The position numbers were made by a program, and so were the translations under genes. This document shows, one piece after another, positions 39,711 to 50,000 of a stretch of DNA of 64,000 nt (position 1 is the first letter of the stretch; every line of letters starts with the position of its first letter). Below the pieces are notes generated by a model, which was not told where the DNA came from, did no database searches, and was given only the letters and a program-made list of their open reading frames with translations. The stretch covers positions 186,001-250,000 of the forward strand of contig NC_037641.1 in NCBI RefSeq assembly GCF_003254395.2, read 5' to 3'. This DNA comes from Apis mellifera. Its lineage: Eukaryota; Arthropoda; Insecta; Hymenoptera; Apidae.

Positions 39711-40735
39711 GTTTTTACTTTTTGCAAAAAATCTGGTATTTCATTGATAGATTTTGTTTTTTTTTTCTTCATCGAAAGCTTCAAATTAAAAATAAAAAGA
39801 TATAAAGATTGCGAAATATTTCAAAATTTCTTGGAATTTTTTTCAAAGTTTCCTTTAAATAATTTTCCAATATTTTTAACATTCGTAAAATTCCTTAGGA
39901 TCTTAAAAGAAATTTTTTGTAAAAATAAAAAGTTTTTACTTTTTGCAAAAAATCTGATATTTCATTGATAAATTTTTTTTTCTTTCATCGAAAGTTTTAA
40001 ATTAAAAATAAAAAGATATAAAGATTGCGAAATATTTTAAAATTTTTTTCAAAGTTTCCTTTAAATAAATAATATTCCAAATTTTTAAAATTCCTAAAAT
40101 TCTTTAGGATCTTAAAACAAATTTTTTGTAAAAATAAAAAGTTTTTATTTCTTGTAAAAAATCTGGTATTTCATTGATAGATTTTGTTCTTTTTTTCTTT
40201 CATCGAAAGTTTCAAATTAAAAATAAAAAGATATAAAGATTGAGAAATATTTCAAAATTTCTTGGAATTTTTTTCAAAGTTTCCTTTAAATAATTTTCCA
40301 ATATTTTTAACATTCGTAAAATTCTTTAGAATTTTAAATTAAATTTTTTGTAAAAATAAAAAGTTTTTACTTTTTGCAAAAAATCTGATATTTCATTGAT
40401 AGATTTTTTTTTTCTTTCATCGAAAGTTTCAAATTAAAAATAAAAAGATATAAAGTATGCAGGGTTGTTTTTTGACGCTTCAAAATTTTTTGTAAAAATA
40501 AAAAGTTTTTATTTCTTGCAAAAAATCTGTATTTCATTGGTAGATTTTGTTTCTTTTTTCCTTCATTGAAAGTTTCAAATTAAAAATAAAAAGATATAAA
40601 GATTGCGAAATATTTCAAAATTTCTTGGAATTTTTTTCAAAATTTTCTTTAAATAATTTTTCCTTAAATATTTTTAAAATTCGTAAAATTCCTTAGAATC
40701 TTAAAACAAATTTTAAGAAATATTCGACTTGTATC
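39711..40735. repeat. Five-copy ~220-bp AT-rich tandem array in the TENT5 intron
   Basis: Copies begin with GTTTTTACTTTTTGCAAAAA-like sequence at 39711, 39932, 40141, 40363 and 40505. Each continues through ATTTCATTGATAGATTTTG, a T-run, CATCGAAAGTTTCAAATTAA and AAAGATATAAAGATTGCGAA. The fourth copy is shortened to 142 bp and carries a unique GCAGGGTTGTTTTTTGACGC insertion near 40458. The sequence is unrelated to the neighbouring (TA)-bearing array. Confidence 0.9.
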
Positions 40736-41500
40736 TAATTTCTAAGAATTTTTCAAAAATGTTTTCCTCCGAACTTTTTTAAAAATAATCAATCCAAATA
40801 ATTTCCTAATTTTGCATAATTAAGATCCTGCAAGTTTAAAAAAAATTGGAAAAAACTTGATTCTTAGAAACATTCTAAGAATGTGAGAAAAACTGAGATC
40901 GAAGAATCAATATTTTCGGAATATTCGCAAAAAAAAAAAAATAAAAAAAGAAAAAAAAAAGAATTGCTATTATTAAATTTCACGCAAACGTACGCACCAT
41001 GAACGTGTGCGCGTCAACATGTCGTTTATCAACTATTTATATAAACACACCGCAGTGTAGCGATTCCAACCGTATATAACGGGTGAACTAATATTATCAC
41101 GTTTATCGTTCGGATCGAGGCGACGTTACAACAATAAATATTAAGTAAAAAGCTGATTTCATCGTCATTGTAATTTTACTCGCTCAAGGATTGTTTCATA
41201 CATTATTATTTCCGCGTCTCTTCCTATCCAAAGAAGAGCTATTTCAAACTCAATAAAAATTCACGAGAAAAAAGTAGTTTTATAACCATTACTTCATCCG
41301 TTACACCGATTCTACCTGTTCTTTGTATTTATATAAACAATTGATTAATTCATAATTGCAACGACAACCATCTTTTCTCAATTAAAAAAGAAAGAGAAAA
41401 AGAATTTACATTTAAAATCTCTCAAATGATCCAAGTTCTGAAAATTCTAAAAAAGAAAGAGAGGAAAAACTGGATTACAATACGATCGAAAAGGTCGATG
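40736..41500. other. Intronic or intergenic AT-rich DNA, no gene seen
   Basis: No coding frame is supported. An A-rich run lies at about 40930-40962. A modest CpG-containing stretch (40980-41130, with CGTACGCACC and CGGATCGAGGCGACG) looks like conserved non-coding sequence but has no diagnostic motif. Confidence 0.5.
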
Positions 41501-41960
41501 CCATTGGACGGATCTCCTGTCAGCTGTTGAAAGTAAACACCGAGGCGAGCGAAAGGAAGCCGACTCGAAGTGCAACGACGGGGGCCGCCGCCGAGAGCCG
41601 GAGACTCGGCTCTCCCCGTTGCCTCTCCTCGTTCACGGCCGCGACACACGGCGTTTTAATTATCGTCATTTCATTGGTGGATAACGAGAAAAGATACGGT
41701 CGATCCAAGCTCTTATCGAGCTCACGCGGCTTCGATATTAATATCGGGATAAAACCGGCCGATAAAACCGGTCGTCAAATTCTTTTCGTGCATCCCCCCC
41801 CCCCCTCCACGGCGATCCTTCTCTCGCCGTGCACTTGGGAACGGCTCGAGAGCAGTAACTTGGTTAGCTAATTGCCCCACACTTGCTCGATTACCGGATC
41901 CGTTGCGTCACGCGCTCCATCTATTTCGCACGATGCTTCATATCTGGGATGTTTATTCCC
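41501..41960. promoter_or_regulatory. GC/CpG-rich regulatory-like island inside the TENT5 intron
   Basis: A sharply delimited GC-rich patch contains an E-box CAGCTG (41520-41525), GATAA cores (about 41680 and 41749) and a direct 13-bp repeat, GATAAAACCGGYC, at 41748-41760 and 41761-41773. A run of 12 C (41794-41805) and TTGCGTCACGC near 41903 are also present. No coding frame looks real. The motif density and position in the first intron suggest an enhancer or alternative promoter; this is inference. Confidence 0.45.
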
Positions 41961-42492
41961 ATCCTTCGTGCGAAAAGAAGTTTCGATAAGATTGTGCTAC
42001 TTTTTTTCGCTCGAAAAGGGAGAAGGATTCGATTGTCGTATATATAGAATAAGAAATATTAACGTAGAATCATTTTTTTTCAGGATAAAAATTATTAACT
42101 GATAAGAATTGACTCGCCAGATATGTATTATCGCTTTTTTCCTATTTAAACACGATATACAACACGATTACGTTACACGTTTCGATTCAAATTAATATTC
42201 TTTTCATAATCGAAGAAAATTATTAACAATTCCAATTCGTGTCGTCACCTTATATATCTTCTCCACCGATGATACTCAAACTCGTTGAATTCCCTCTCTC
42301 CGTCGCACAAACCAATTCAATTCAATCCATCCGCAATTATTATTACATTATACACGGAATCAACCGGTTCGAGTTACTTTCACTCGATAACAGAGTGCGA
42401 ACTTTTTCCAAAAACGATTGAACCACCTGTGGATATAACCCACGATGCGTTTCTTCGAGTTTCCTTCTCTCGAGGAATTCGATATCCCTTAC
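41961..42492 (-). other. TENT5 intron 1, region next to the donor
   Basis: Mixed-composition sequence with no recognisable gene or repeat. It begins, on the minus strand, with the donor GTAAGG at 42492-42487 if the exon 1 model is right. Confidence 0.4.
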
Positions 42493-42741
42493 CATGAACA
42501 AAAAAACGAATCACTCTGTTGTGTTTTTTTTTTTTTTTTTTTTAACTATATACAACGCTTCACAGCTTCGGTATATCACAGGCTTGATCACTTTTTTACT
42601 CTCTCGGGAAATATTTCGATCGAAATTGTTTGGAAACGTAGTTTGGAACGATGTATGTATTTCACGTTCGCGCGCGAAACCGAGAACCGAGGGCCGCTCG
42701 AGCCGAGCAGATCCACAGCTGATGAGAGGCGACAGCGAACT
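42493..42741 (-). other. TENT5: Candidate TENT5 exon 1 (5' UTR plus start codon)
   Basis: This is inferred from signals, not from a transcript. On the minus strand an initiator-type TCAGTT places transcription start at 42741. The exon would end at 42493 with a strong donor, ATG|GTAAGG. Between these points the only ATG is the one at 42495-42493, directly abutting the donor. Joining it to the acceptor at 38259 gives ATG TGT GGC TCC in frame, so the protein would begin MCGSLEIGEE and be 445 residues long, with a phase-0 intron of 4233 bp. Weak points: the ATG context is poor, and the exon contains a long A-run (T-run on the plus strand, about 42524-42543). The alternatives are translation from Met28/29, or use of the upstream exon ending at 42996. 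Confidence 0.45.
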
Positions 42742-42825
42742 GAGAGCAGCGCGGTGAAAGGCGTGCGAGGAAGACTGGCGGCAGCGACGGTGACGGTGGC
42801 GGTGGCGGTGGCGGTGGCGGCGATA
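42705..42825 (-). promoter_or_regulatory. Candidate DPE-type core promoter for TENT5
   Basis: The minus strand carries TCAGTT (42743-42738), matching the arthropod initiator TCAGTY with A+1 at 42741. At exactly +28 to +32 it reads GGATC (42714-42710), matching the downstream promoter element RGWYV. No TATA box is evident. A (GGTGGC)n-type GC-rich repeat (42795-42821), which could act as a CACC/GC-box region, lies about 55-80 bp upstream, and the surrounding sequence is a CpG-containing island in AT-rich DNA. Motif fit and spacing are directly visible; promoter activity is inference. Confidence 0.45.
42795..42821. repeat. (GGTGGC)n short repeat upstream of the candidate start site
   Basis: Four to five GGTGGC-type hexamers on the plus strand (CCACCGCC-type on the minus strand). 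The plus-strand frame across it encodes an Ala/Val run and is not a gene. Confidence 0.85.
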
Positions 42826-42995
42826 CCTCCATCAATAGCAGCGATAGCGACGTCCTTAGTGTAGCGAGGAGGAGAGAGAGAGAGAGGGAGAGGGGTACAA
42901 AGCTACTAGCAAGCCGCTATCGATGTTCGTGTAAATCTCTGATCATTGTGCACGTTCTTTTTTTTTTTTTTTTTTTTTCTTTCTTTCAAACGTAC

Positions 42996-43370
42996 CTGTG
43001 CTCGTAACGATTCTTCTGTTTGTAAAATTGTAGATATGTTTGAGCACGCGAATCGAGATGAAAATTTTATTGTAATTGGAATATCAGGGGCGAAAAATTG
43101 TCCTCGTGTTTCTGTTTCGAGGTTGAAATCTTCCAACGAGAGATAATCCAGCGTTGTAAACGTTTTCAAGGTCCCGAGATATCGATGGGCAATCGAGAAT
43201 CCATTTGAATCTCTGTCACTTGCAAGGAAACTTTCTCGATACAATTCCTCGGGAAGTTTCCCCAACGCTTGTTCCATTGCTTTCTCGATATTTCCATTTC
43301 CCGGATTGTTCGAATATTCTTTCACCTTGCAAATTATGCGATCCAATATTGAATCCTTGTTTTCGAACAC
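42996..43370 (-). CDS. Possible alternative upstream coding exon, unrecognised
   Basis: An open frame on the minus strand runs from after a TGA near 43380 to about 42906. It has a balanced amino-acid composition unlike the Lys/Asn/Ile/Phe-rich noise elsewhere (for example EKAMEQALGKLPEELYRESF). At 42996 it meets a strong donor, CAG|GTACGT, in phase 0, so splicing to 38259 would read ...SLRAQ-CGSLEIG in frame with TENT5. Beyond the donor the frame degenerates into poly-Lys. The frame has no ATG at its upstream end (the first codon after the stop region is GTG-like); the first in-frame ATG is at 43277. It could be an isoform-specific N-terminus, part of a separate gene, or a chance ORF. No domain is recognised. 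Confidence 0.25.
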
Positions 43371-43476
43371 GTTTAATCAACCGTCAAAAAGTATGTGAAT
43401 CGAGGTACTTTCTCCCTTTTTCGTGATAAATTATACGATGCATGAATAAAATAAATAAATTTTGTTATTTTTATTT

Positions 43477-44128
43477 TAGATTTGTTACTTTCAATTTTTA
43501 GTTATTTAAGTTTCGTTCGTTTATTTATTTAAAATTTTGTTTTTAGTTATTTAAAGTGTATTTATTTACTTAAAATTTTGTTTTTAGTTATTTAAAGATT
43601 GTTTGTTTATTTATTTAAAATTTTGTTTTTAGTTATTTAAAAATTGTTTGTTTATTTATTTAAAGTTTTTAGTTATTTAAAATTTGTTTATTTAAAATTT
43701 TGTTTTTAGTTATTTAAAGATTGTTTGTTTATTTAAAATTTTTATTTTTAGTTATTTAAAGTTTGTTTATTTATTTAAAATTTTTATTTTTAGTTATTTA
43801 AAGTTTGTTTATTTATTTAAAATTTTGTTTTAGTTATTTAAAGTTTGTTTCTTTATTTATTTAAAATTTGTTTTTAGTTATTTAAAATTTGTTTATTTAT
43901 TTAAAATTTGTTTTTAATTATTTAAAATTTGTTTATTTATTTAAAATTTTGTTTTTAGTTATTTAAAAATTGTTTGTTTATTTAAAATTTTGTTTTTAGT
44001 TATTTAAAGTTTGTTTCTTTATTTAAAATTTTTATTTTTAGTTATTTAACGTTTGCTTGTTTATTTATAAAATTTTGTTTTTAGTTATTTAAAGTTTATT
44101 TATTTATTTATTTAAAAATTGTAATTCA
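43477..44128. repeat. Short-period (~40-50 bp) AT-rich tandem array, about 15 copies
   Basis: The unit is essentially TTTGTTTTTAGTTATTTAAA followed by G/ATTTGTTTATTTATTTAAAA. It is repeated with small length changes and occasional Cys-like T/C substitutions (GTTTCTTT, GTTTGCTTG). It starts about 110 bp beyond the upstream open frame. A minisatellite; no coding content. Confidence 0.92.
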
Positions 44129-45851
44129 AGGAAAGGCAATGATTATCATTTAAATATCGTTAAATGTACATTTTTTTTTCAGAAAAGAATAAATACGTGG
44201 GATGAAATGATATAAAAAATTAATTTATTACGAGGAAACATAATTCGAATAAATTATGGAATAAATTTAGTTTCGAAAAAACCGTTATTAATATTCTATT
44301 GTTGAAAATGGAGATCATTTCAAAATGGAATATCGATTAATATTAAATAAAATTTTGCTTGATCTCCGTTTGTTTTATGGAAAAAAATATTTTGAAACAC
44401 GATATATCCTTTTCGTCGAAAAATACAACACAAAAATTAAAAAAAATAAATAATTTATTTACTAAATTATTTGCAAATTTATTTACAAAATGAATATGTA
44501 ACAAATAATTGAAAAAGTCATTTTGAAGGTAAATTGTTGCAATTATTGTACAATTATAAGATTGTCATTGAATAACACGTACGTTATATGATTCTTCTTC
44601 GTGAGAAGAAATGTATAAAAATTACAATTAAGTTAAAATTCATCGAATATAATCGTGAAAAATATCCTTCTGTTCTTTCTCGAATCTAATAACTCGCGAA
44701 TATTACATAAACATTGTTCAAACGCAATTACAATTAGCCACGTTTCAATGTGAAATGGATCTTTGAATTCGATTATCTCGAAAATATCACTTTATGTTTG
44801 TATTTATTATTATTACGTTATTCAATTATAAACACATTCTATACGCGAAATTTTTAATAAATAATTTCAATATTTATTTATCTTTATTCCACATTAGAAA
44901 ATAATTATCCCTAAATGTAAATGCTTCTCAATCTTTTTTTAATTTCTCGAAATAAAATTTTATCCCCAGAAAATTTATTTCCCCTTAATTTCTTTTATTT
45001 CCCTAAAACCAATTTCATTTGGTATTACAATTCTAATCATTTCTTTGTTTCTATCCATTCACTTTATTCCACACTATTATTATCCTCTTTCTAGAATTAA
45101 AAAAAAAAAAGAAAAAAAGAAAAACAATATTTCTACGATGAAACAATTTCTCGAAAGATCATTCATCTTTACGTTTATCGTCACGTTACCATTCTCGCGC
45201 CATAACTCAATTTTTTCATTCGCCGACAATCGAAGCAATCGGAACATCTTGCGCAAAACCAATTTTCCCACACACCATTACGACAAAAAAACAACGATAA
45301 AGAGAAGAGACGAGCAAGCAACCCTCGTCAATCGCTCGTTCCTCTCTCGTTGCTCATCGAGAATAATGGCAGGTTGGATGAAATCAACTGGAAAAATGAT
45401 GTGGCTCGTTGAATCGCCGCGACGTTCGACTCTGATCGACCATTAACCGTTTTCCATGAGAGAGAAACGAGGATAAAGGATAAAAAGAAGAAAGAAAGAA
45501 AGAGATAAATTGAAAGCGTGATAAAATCTAAATAAGTGGATGAAAATTGTTCAATAAAAGGAGAGACGAGTAACGCGAGCTTATCCAAAAAGATAAATCC
45601 AAAATAAAGAGGAAACAGAATGTCAACAAGTAGCATCAGATAACAAGTACAGAAGGTAAATACTGACAATTACTCTTGCATCCTTCTTTAAAACAAAAAA
45701 CAAATAAATATAAAAAAGTTGAGTCCAAGATAAATATCCAAAAATGAAATTGATAAATGTCCAAATAATTTTTTCAATATTATAACAATATTATTCTCTG
45801 TATCCTTCTTTTAAAAACTTCTATTTCAATATTAAAAAGATAATTAAAAAA
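44129..45851. other. AT-rich flank, no supported gene
   Basis: Both-strand frames here are Lys/Phe/Asn-rich and overlap one another (for example around 45045-45669), so none is called. A GC-richer stretch at 45170-45470 has several CGTT/CGCG words but no clear splice or promoter architecture. Confidence 0.5.
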
Positions 45852-46464
45852 CAATATATACAACAATATATATAACAATATATATGATATATACAACATG
45901 TATAACATATATAACTATATATATAACAATATATACAATATATACAATATATACAATATAATAATATATACAATTATATACAATATATATAATATATACA
46001 ATATATACAATATATACAATATACAAATATATACAATATATAAATATATACAATATATAAATATATACAATATATACAATATATACAATATATACAATAT
46101 ATAAATATATACAATATATACAATATATACGATATAACAATATATACAATATATACAATATATACAATATATACAATATATAAAATATATGCAATATATA
46201 CAATATGTACAATATATACAATATATGCAATATATACAATATGTACAATATATACAATATATACAATATATACAATATATACAATATATACAATATATAC
46301 AATATATATAATATATACAATATATACAATATATACAATATATATGCAATACATATATACAATATATACAATATATGCAATATATACAATATATACAATT
46401 ATATACAATATATACAATATATACGATATATACAATATATACAATATAACAATATATACAATTA
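45852..46464. repeat. 9-bp-period minisatellite (ATATACAAT)n
   Basis: ATATACAAT is repeated for about 600 bp with sporadic C/G substitutions (TGCAATA, ACGATA, TGTACAATA) and short phase shifts. Because the period is a multiple of three and contains no stop in several frames, it opens long frames on both strands made of Tyr, Ile, Val, Leu and Asn; these are artefacts. Confidence 0.97.
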
Positions 46465-46499
46465 CATAGACAATTTCAATTAAAGCTGAACGGAATTAG

Positions 46500-47040
46500 C
46501 ATGAGACGAGCAAGCGGATAAATGAAGAGAAAAGAGAGAAAAGAGATGGGGTGAAACGCGTTGCCCCAGATCCTTCCTCCCCTATCTCGCCACCCCGCGG
46601 TAATACCTTGAATGACGTCATGCCAGGGGGCGCGTGGGTGTCGGTGAATGAATACACCGCCGTTACGCTGCTCCCCCGTACGCGTACAACACGTTCAAAC
46701 GCGCTCGTCCGTGTTTCTCGTTTGGATGACGTATATGTATAGCAGCACCCACGCGGGTCACGGAGAGAGAGGGAGGGAAAGAAATGGACCAACGAGATAG
46801 TATCGATCTCGAGGATGCTTCCAGTCATCAACCCACGTCAAACAGCCGCGGGGCTCGTTTTATCTTTACGTCATCGTCGATTCGGCGGGCAAAAGAAATA
46901 TGAAATATCTGTGCATGGCGAGGAATTAGGAGTGAGTCATTTAGATAAGATTTCGTTTCGTCGCGTGCAAACATGTGTCGCTTCCTTCGTTTAAGGAAAA
47001 AAATAAAATACGTTCTCTTGGAGGCATTTTGGAACGACAA
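46500..47040. promoter_or_regulatory. GC-rich island with CRE and AP-1 motif cluster
   Basis: A CpG-containing block follows the minisatellite abruptly. It carries a full palindromic CRE, TGACGTCA (46613-46620), CRE-like TGACGTAT (46727-46734) and TTACGTCA (46866-46873), and the AP-1 site TGAGTCA (46933-46939). GC-rich CACCC/GGGCGCG words are also present. It lies about 4-6 kb upstream of the TENT5 exon on the minus strand, so a distal promoter or enhancer for that gene is plausible. It could equally serve a neighbouring gene outside the window. Confidence 0.5.
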
Positions 47041-50000
47041 ATGGAATATTTTTCGCGAGATCGTGTATTTTTATATTTATTTTAAGAAAATTAAAAGATT
47101 TTTTTAATTTAATTATTAATATTTTATATATATTTTTAATTTAATTATATATTATTTAAATATAATAATTTATTTAATTTAATTAAAATTAAAAGTAAAG
47201 ATTTTTGAACGAGTAACGAAATATTTGTATCTTTTAGAAAATTTAATTGTCAAAATTGATGGTTTTCGAATTCTTATTACTTTTTATTGTTTATTCCTAA
47301 AATTTGGAAAAATGGTTATTTATATTTTCCTATAATAATAATAAAAAAATAAGATGATTAAATTAAATCAATTTTTACCACGATTTAATATCAAATTTCT
47401 TTAATTCATTTTTAAATCCTCTTTCATATTTATATTAAAATAAATAATTCTAAAATTAAATTTATTGAAGCTCACCTTGAATATACTACTTGAATTTTGA
47501 TTTGAATTACTATTTTATAAAATTTCTCTAACTTGAATAAATTCAGGCCGGTTAAAACAACAATCATATCGTGGATTAATCAAATTAATCGACAAGCATC
47601 TCTGATTAGATATAAAAAGCCGCCATATCATTTAATTTTAACGATTCAACATTTAATATAATAGGATATCTAATCCTAGTTTTTTTTTCAATGACAAAAA
47701 AGATTATAAATTATTATCGATTAATTCTAAATTTCACCTAAAATCAATAAATTTAATTGTAAATAAAACAATTTGAATCTGTATTAGAAAAAATTAATTT
47801 ATAAATCAAGTTTAACCTATAGCTGGCATGTATTTATCTTTACTAAAATTAATTTGCAAATAAAACTTTCATTTATTATAATCGACGATGTTCGTTTTTA
47901 ATTAAAGCAACGGTAATGCAACAGTTTTCAACTATTTCTACAAACAACACGATGGTGGCTGGGATCCAAAATACACAACGATTCAGTAAATTTATCCAAT
48001 TCGAGCATTCCTTTGGACGCTCAAAAATAAAAATAAAAATAAAACCTTGGAAATTGTACGAGATGATCCAAGTTGTAATGGATAATTGTGTCACATATAT
48101 CATATTCGCCAATAATATAATTTGTAATCTGTATTGCGTCATCGGTAACGAAATGAATATTCAATGAAGCGATAATGGCGCTCGTTTATAGTAATTGCAA
48201 AAATAAAGGAAACGATTGAAAAATTTGATTAGATATACGTCAATTTACGCGACAGAAAAATTTATTTACAATGCGGGCGATCTCGAAAAATTTCATTTCC
48301 CTTTCTTTCTTTTCTTTTTGGACAATCTCGACTCAATCTCAAATATGAGAGAACTTAAAAGTGAATTGTAAATTTTCGAAAAGTAATCCTAAGCGATAAA
48401 AGAACACATAGTTTTGTTAGTTTCTGAATCATTCATCTTTAAAGTTTGGCGATAAAGATTTTTCCAAAGAAAGGAAATTTCTTATCAATTTAAAATCATT
48501 TTAATTATATTAATTATATCTCACTTTTGATCATATTCAATGAAATATGAATACGTTTTTATAAAAGAAAAATGGAAATTATCCTCGAGGATAATCGATG
48601 AAAATAGAATTATAAGATTCGGTTCTTAGAAAACGAAAAATATCATGATTGAAATAAATATAACAGGATATTCTCAATAAAATGATCATCACTTTTGCAT
48701 TTATCTATTGTTTTTTCTCAAAATGCATGTCCACAATAGGATTGATTTCAATTACTTTCTAAATAATTTCACTCACTTTTCAAATCGAAGATGCGCACAC
48801 TTTTTTTTTTTATTATTATTAAACGAGGATACAATCAAAGATTCGATCAAAGAAAAAAGAAAAAAATAGAAAACACTTTTTCTTTTTTTTTTTCTTTCCT
48901 TTTCGACAACAAACTTTATTTCGACTCGTAATAAATATTTTTTTTCTTTCTTTTTTTTTTTTTTTTTTTTTTTTCAAAACGAATATAATTTACGTTAATC
49001 ATTCCGACTTGACAATTAGCACCGATGGATATCATATTACACGTTTCTGCGAACTATCGACTCATCACGGTTGCGTAACATCAATTATTTATATTCGAAC
49101 AAAAATTCCCCGTTGATATTGCGCATTTTTTAACGTTTCATTAAAAGGTGATTTCAGGCGAATCACAGAAGCGAATTTTTCTTCTGATGAAAGTGCAACG
49201 CTATTCAAAACATTTGAATTCAATTAAGTTTATCTCACTCGTTTAATTTCATTATTATTAGTTTCTTTTTTCCTTTTTTTTTTTTTTTTATTATTGTTAT
49301 TAAGAAAATAAAAAAGATTTAAAAAAGAAAGAGACGAGGATTCGAATAAAATTTTCAATTATAAATATATATATATTGAAAAATTATAAATTATAAAAAC
49401 TTTGTTCGTGCAAACTTGTCAGGGAGAATAGATTCACATAGAGAGAAGAGATTTCATTTTTCTCTATCTAAAATTGTATTGGAAAATGTGAAATGAAATT
49501 TTTGTAAATTCATCATCAAGTTATATGAGTCAATATGGTATAGAAAATTTGAATCTACTTGGATTATTAAATTAATAAAATTTAATATAAACAAAATCTT
49601 AAGTAATTAATCAATAATTAAATTTATTTTAATACAAATAATATTTAATAACTAATAAATAATTATTAGTTAAAGTTAATTAATTAGCAATTTATTGTTA
49701 ATAAATCATTTGGATAACTTTCTATCCCAATTAAGAATTTTTTTATTTAAAAAATTTAAAAAATTTTCATTAGTATTTTCAATATTATTGATATGCTTTA
49801 AATATAAGTATCTACTTAAATCTATTATTCTTTAATAGAGATTGTTGATAAAAGAGAAGATTTTGGTATAATAACGAATAATCGTTAAGAATAAAATAAT
49901 TTAATTTAAATAATTATTTTCGACGAGTGAGATAAATTTCTATTTTTTTCTTTTTGAATACAGAGAATCAGGATTATTAAAGGCTGAAAATTTATTTCTA

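Noticed and set aside
42445..42864. 139-codon plus-strand ORF ending in an Ala/Val run
   Set aside because: It crosses a T-run and the GGTGGC repeat, has no domain, and overlaps the better-supported minus-strand promoter.
44306..44335. GAGATCATTTCAAAATGG resembling bantam microRNA
   Set aside because: It matches only the seed region; the remainder differs and no proper precursor hairpin is visible.
45844..46483. Long Tyr/Ile-rich ORFs on both strands
   Set aside because: Produced by a 9-bp-period minisatellite with no stops in several frames; not proteins.
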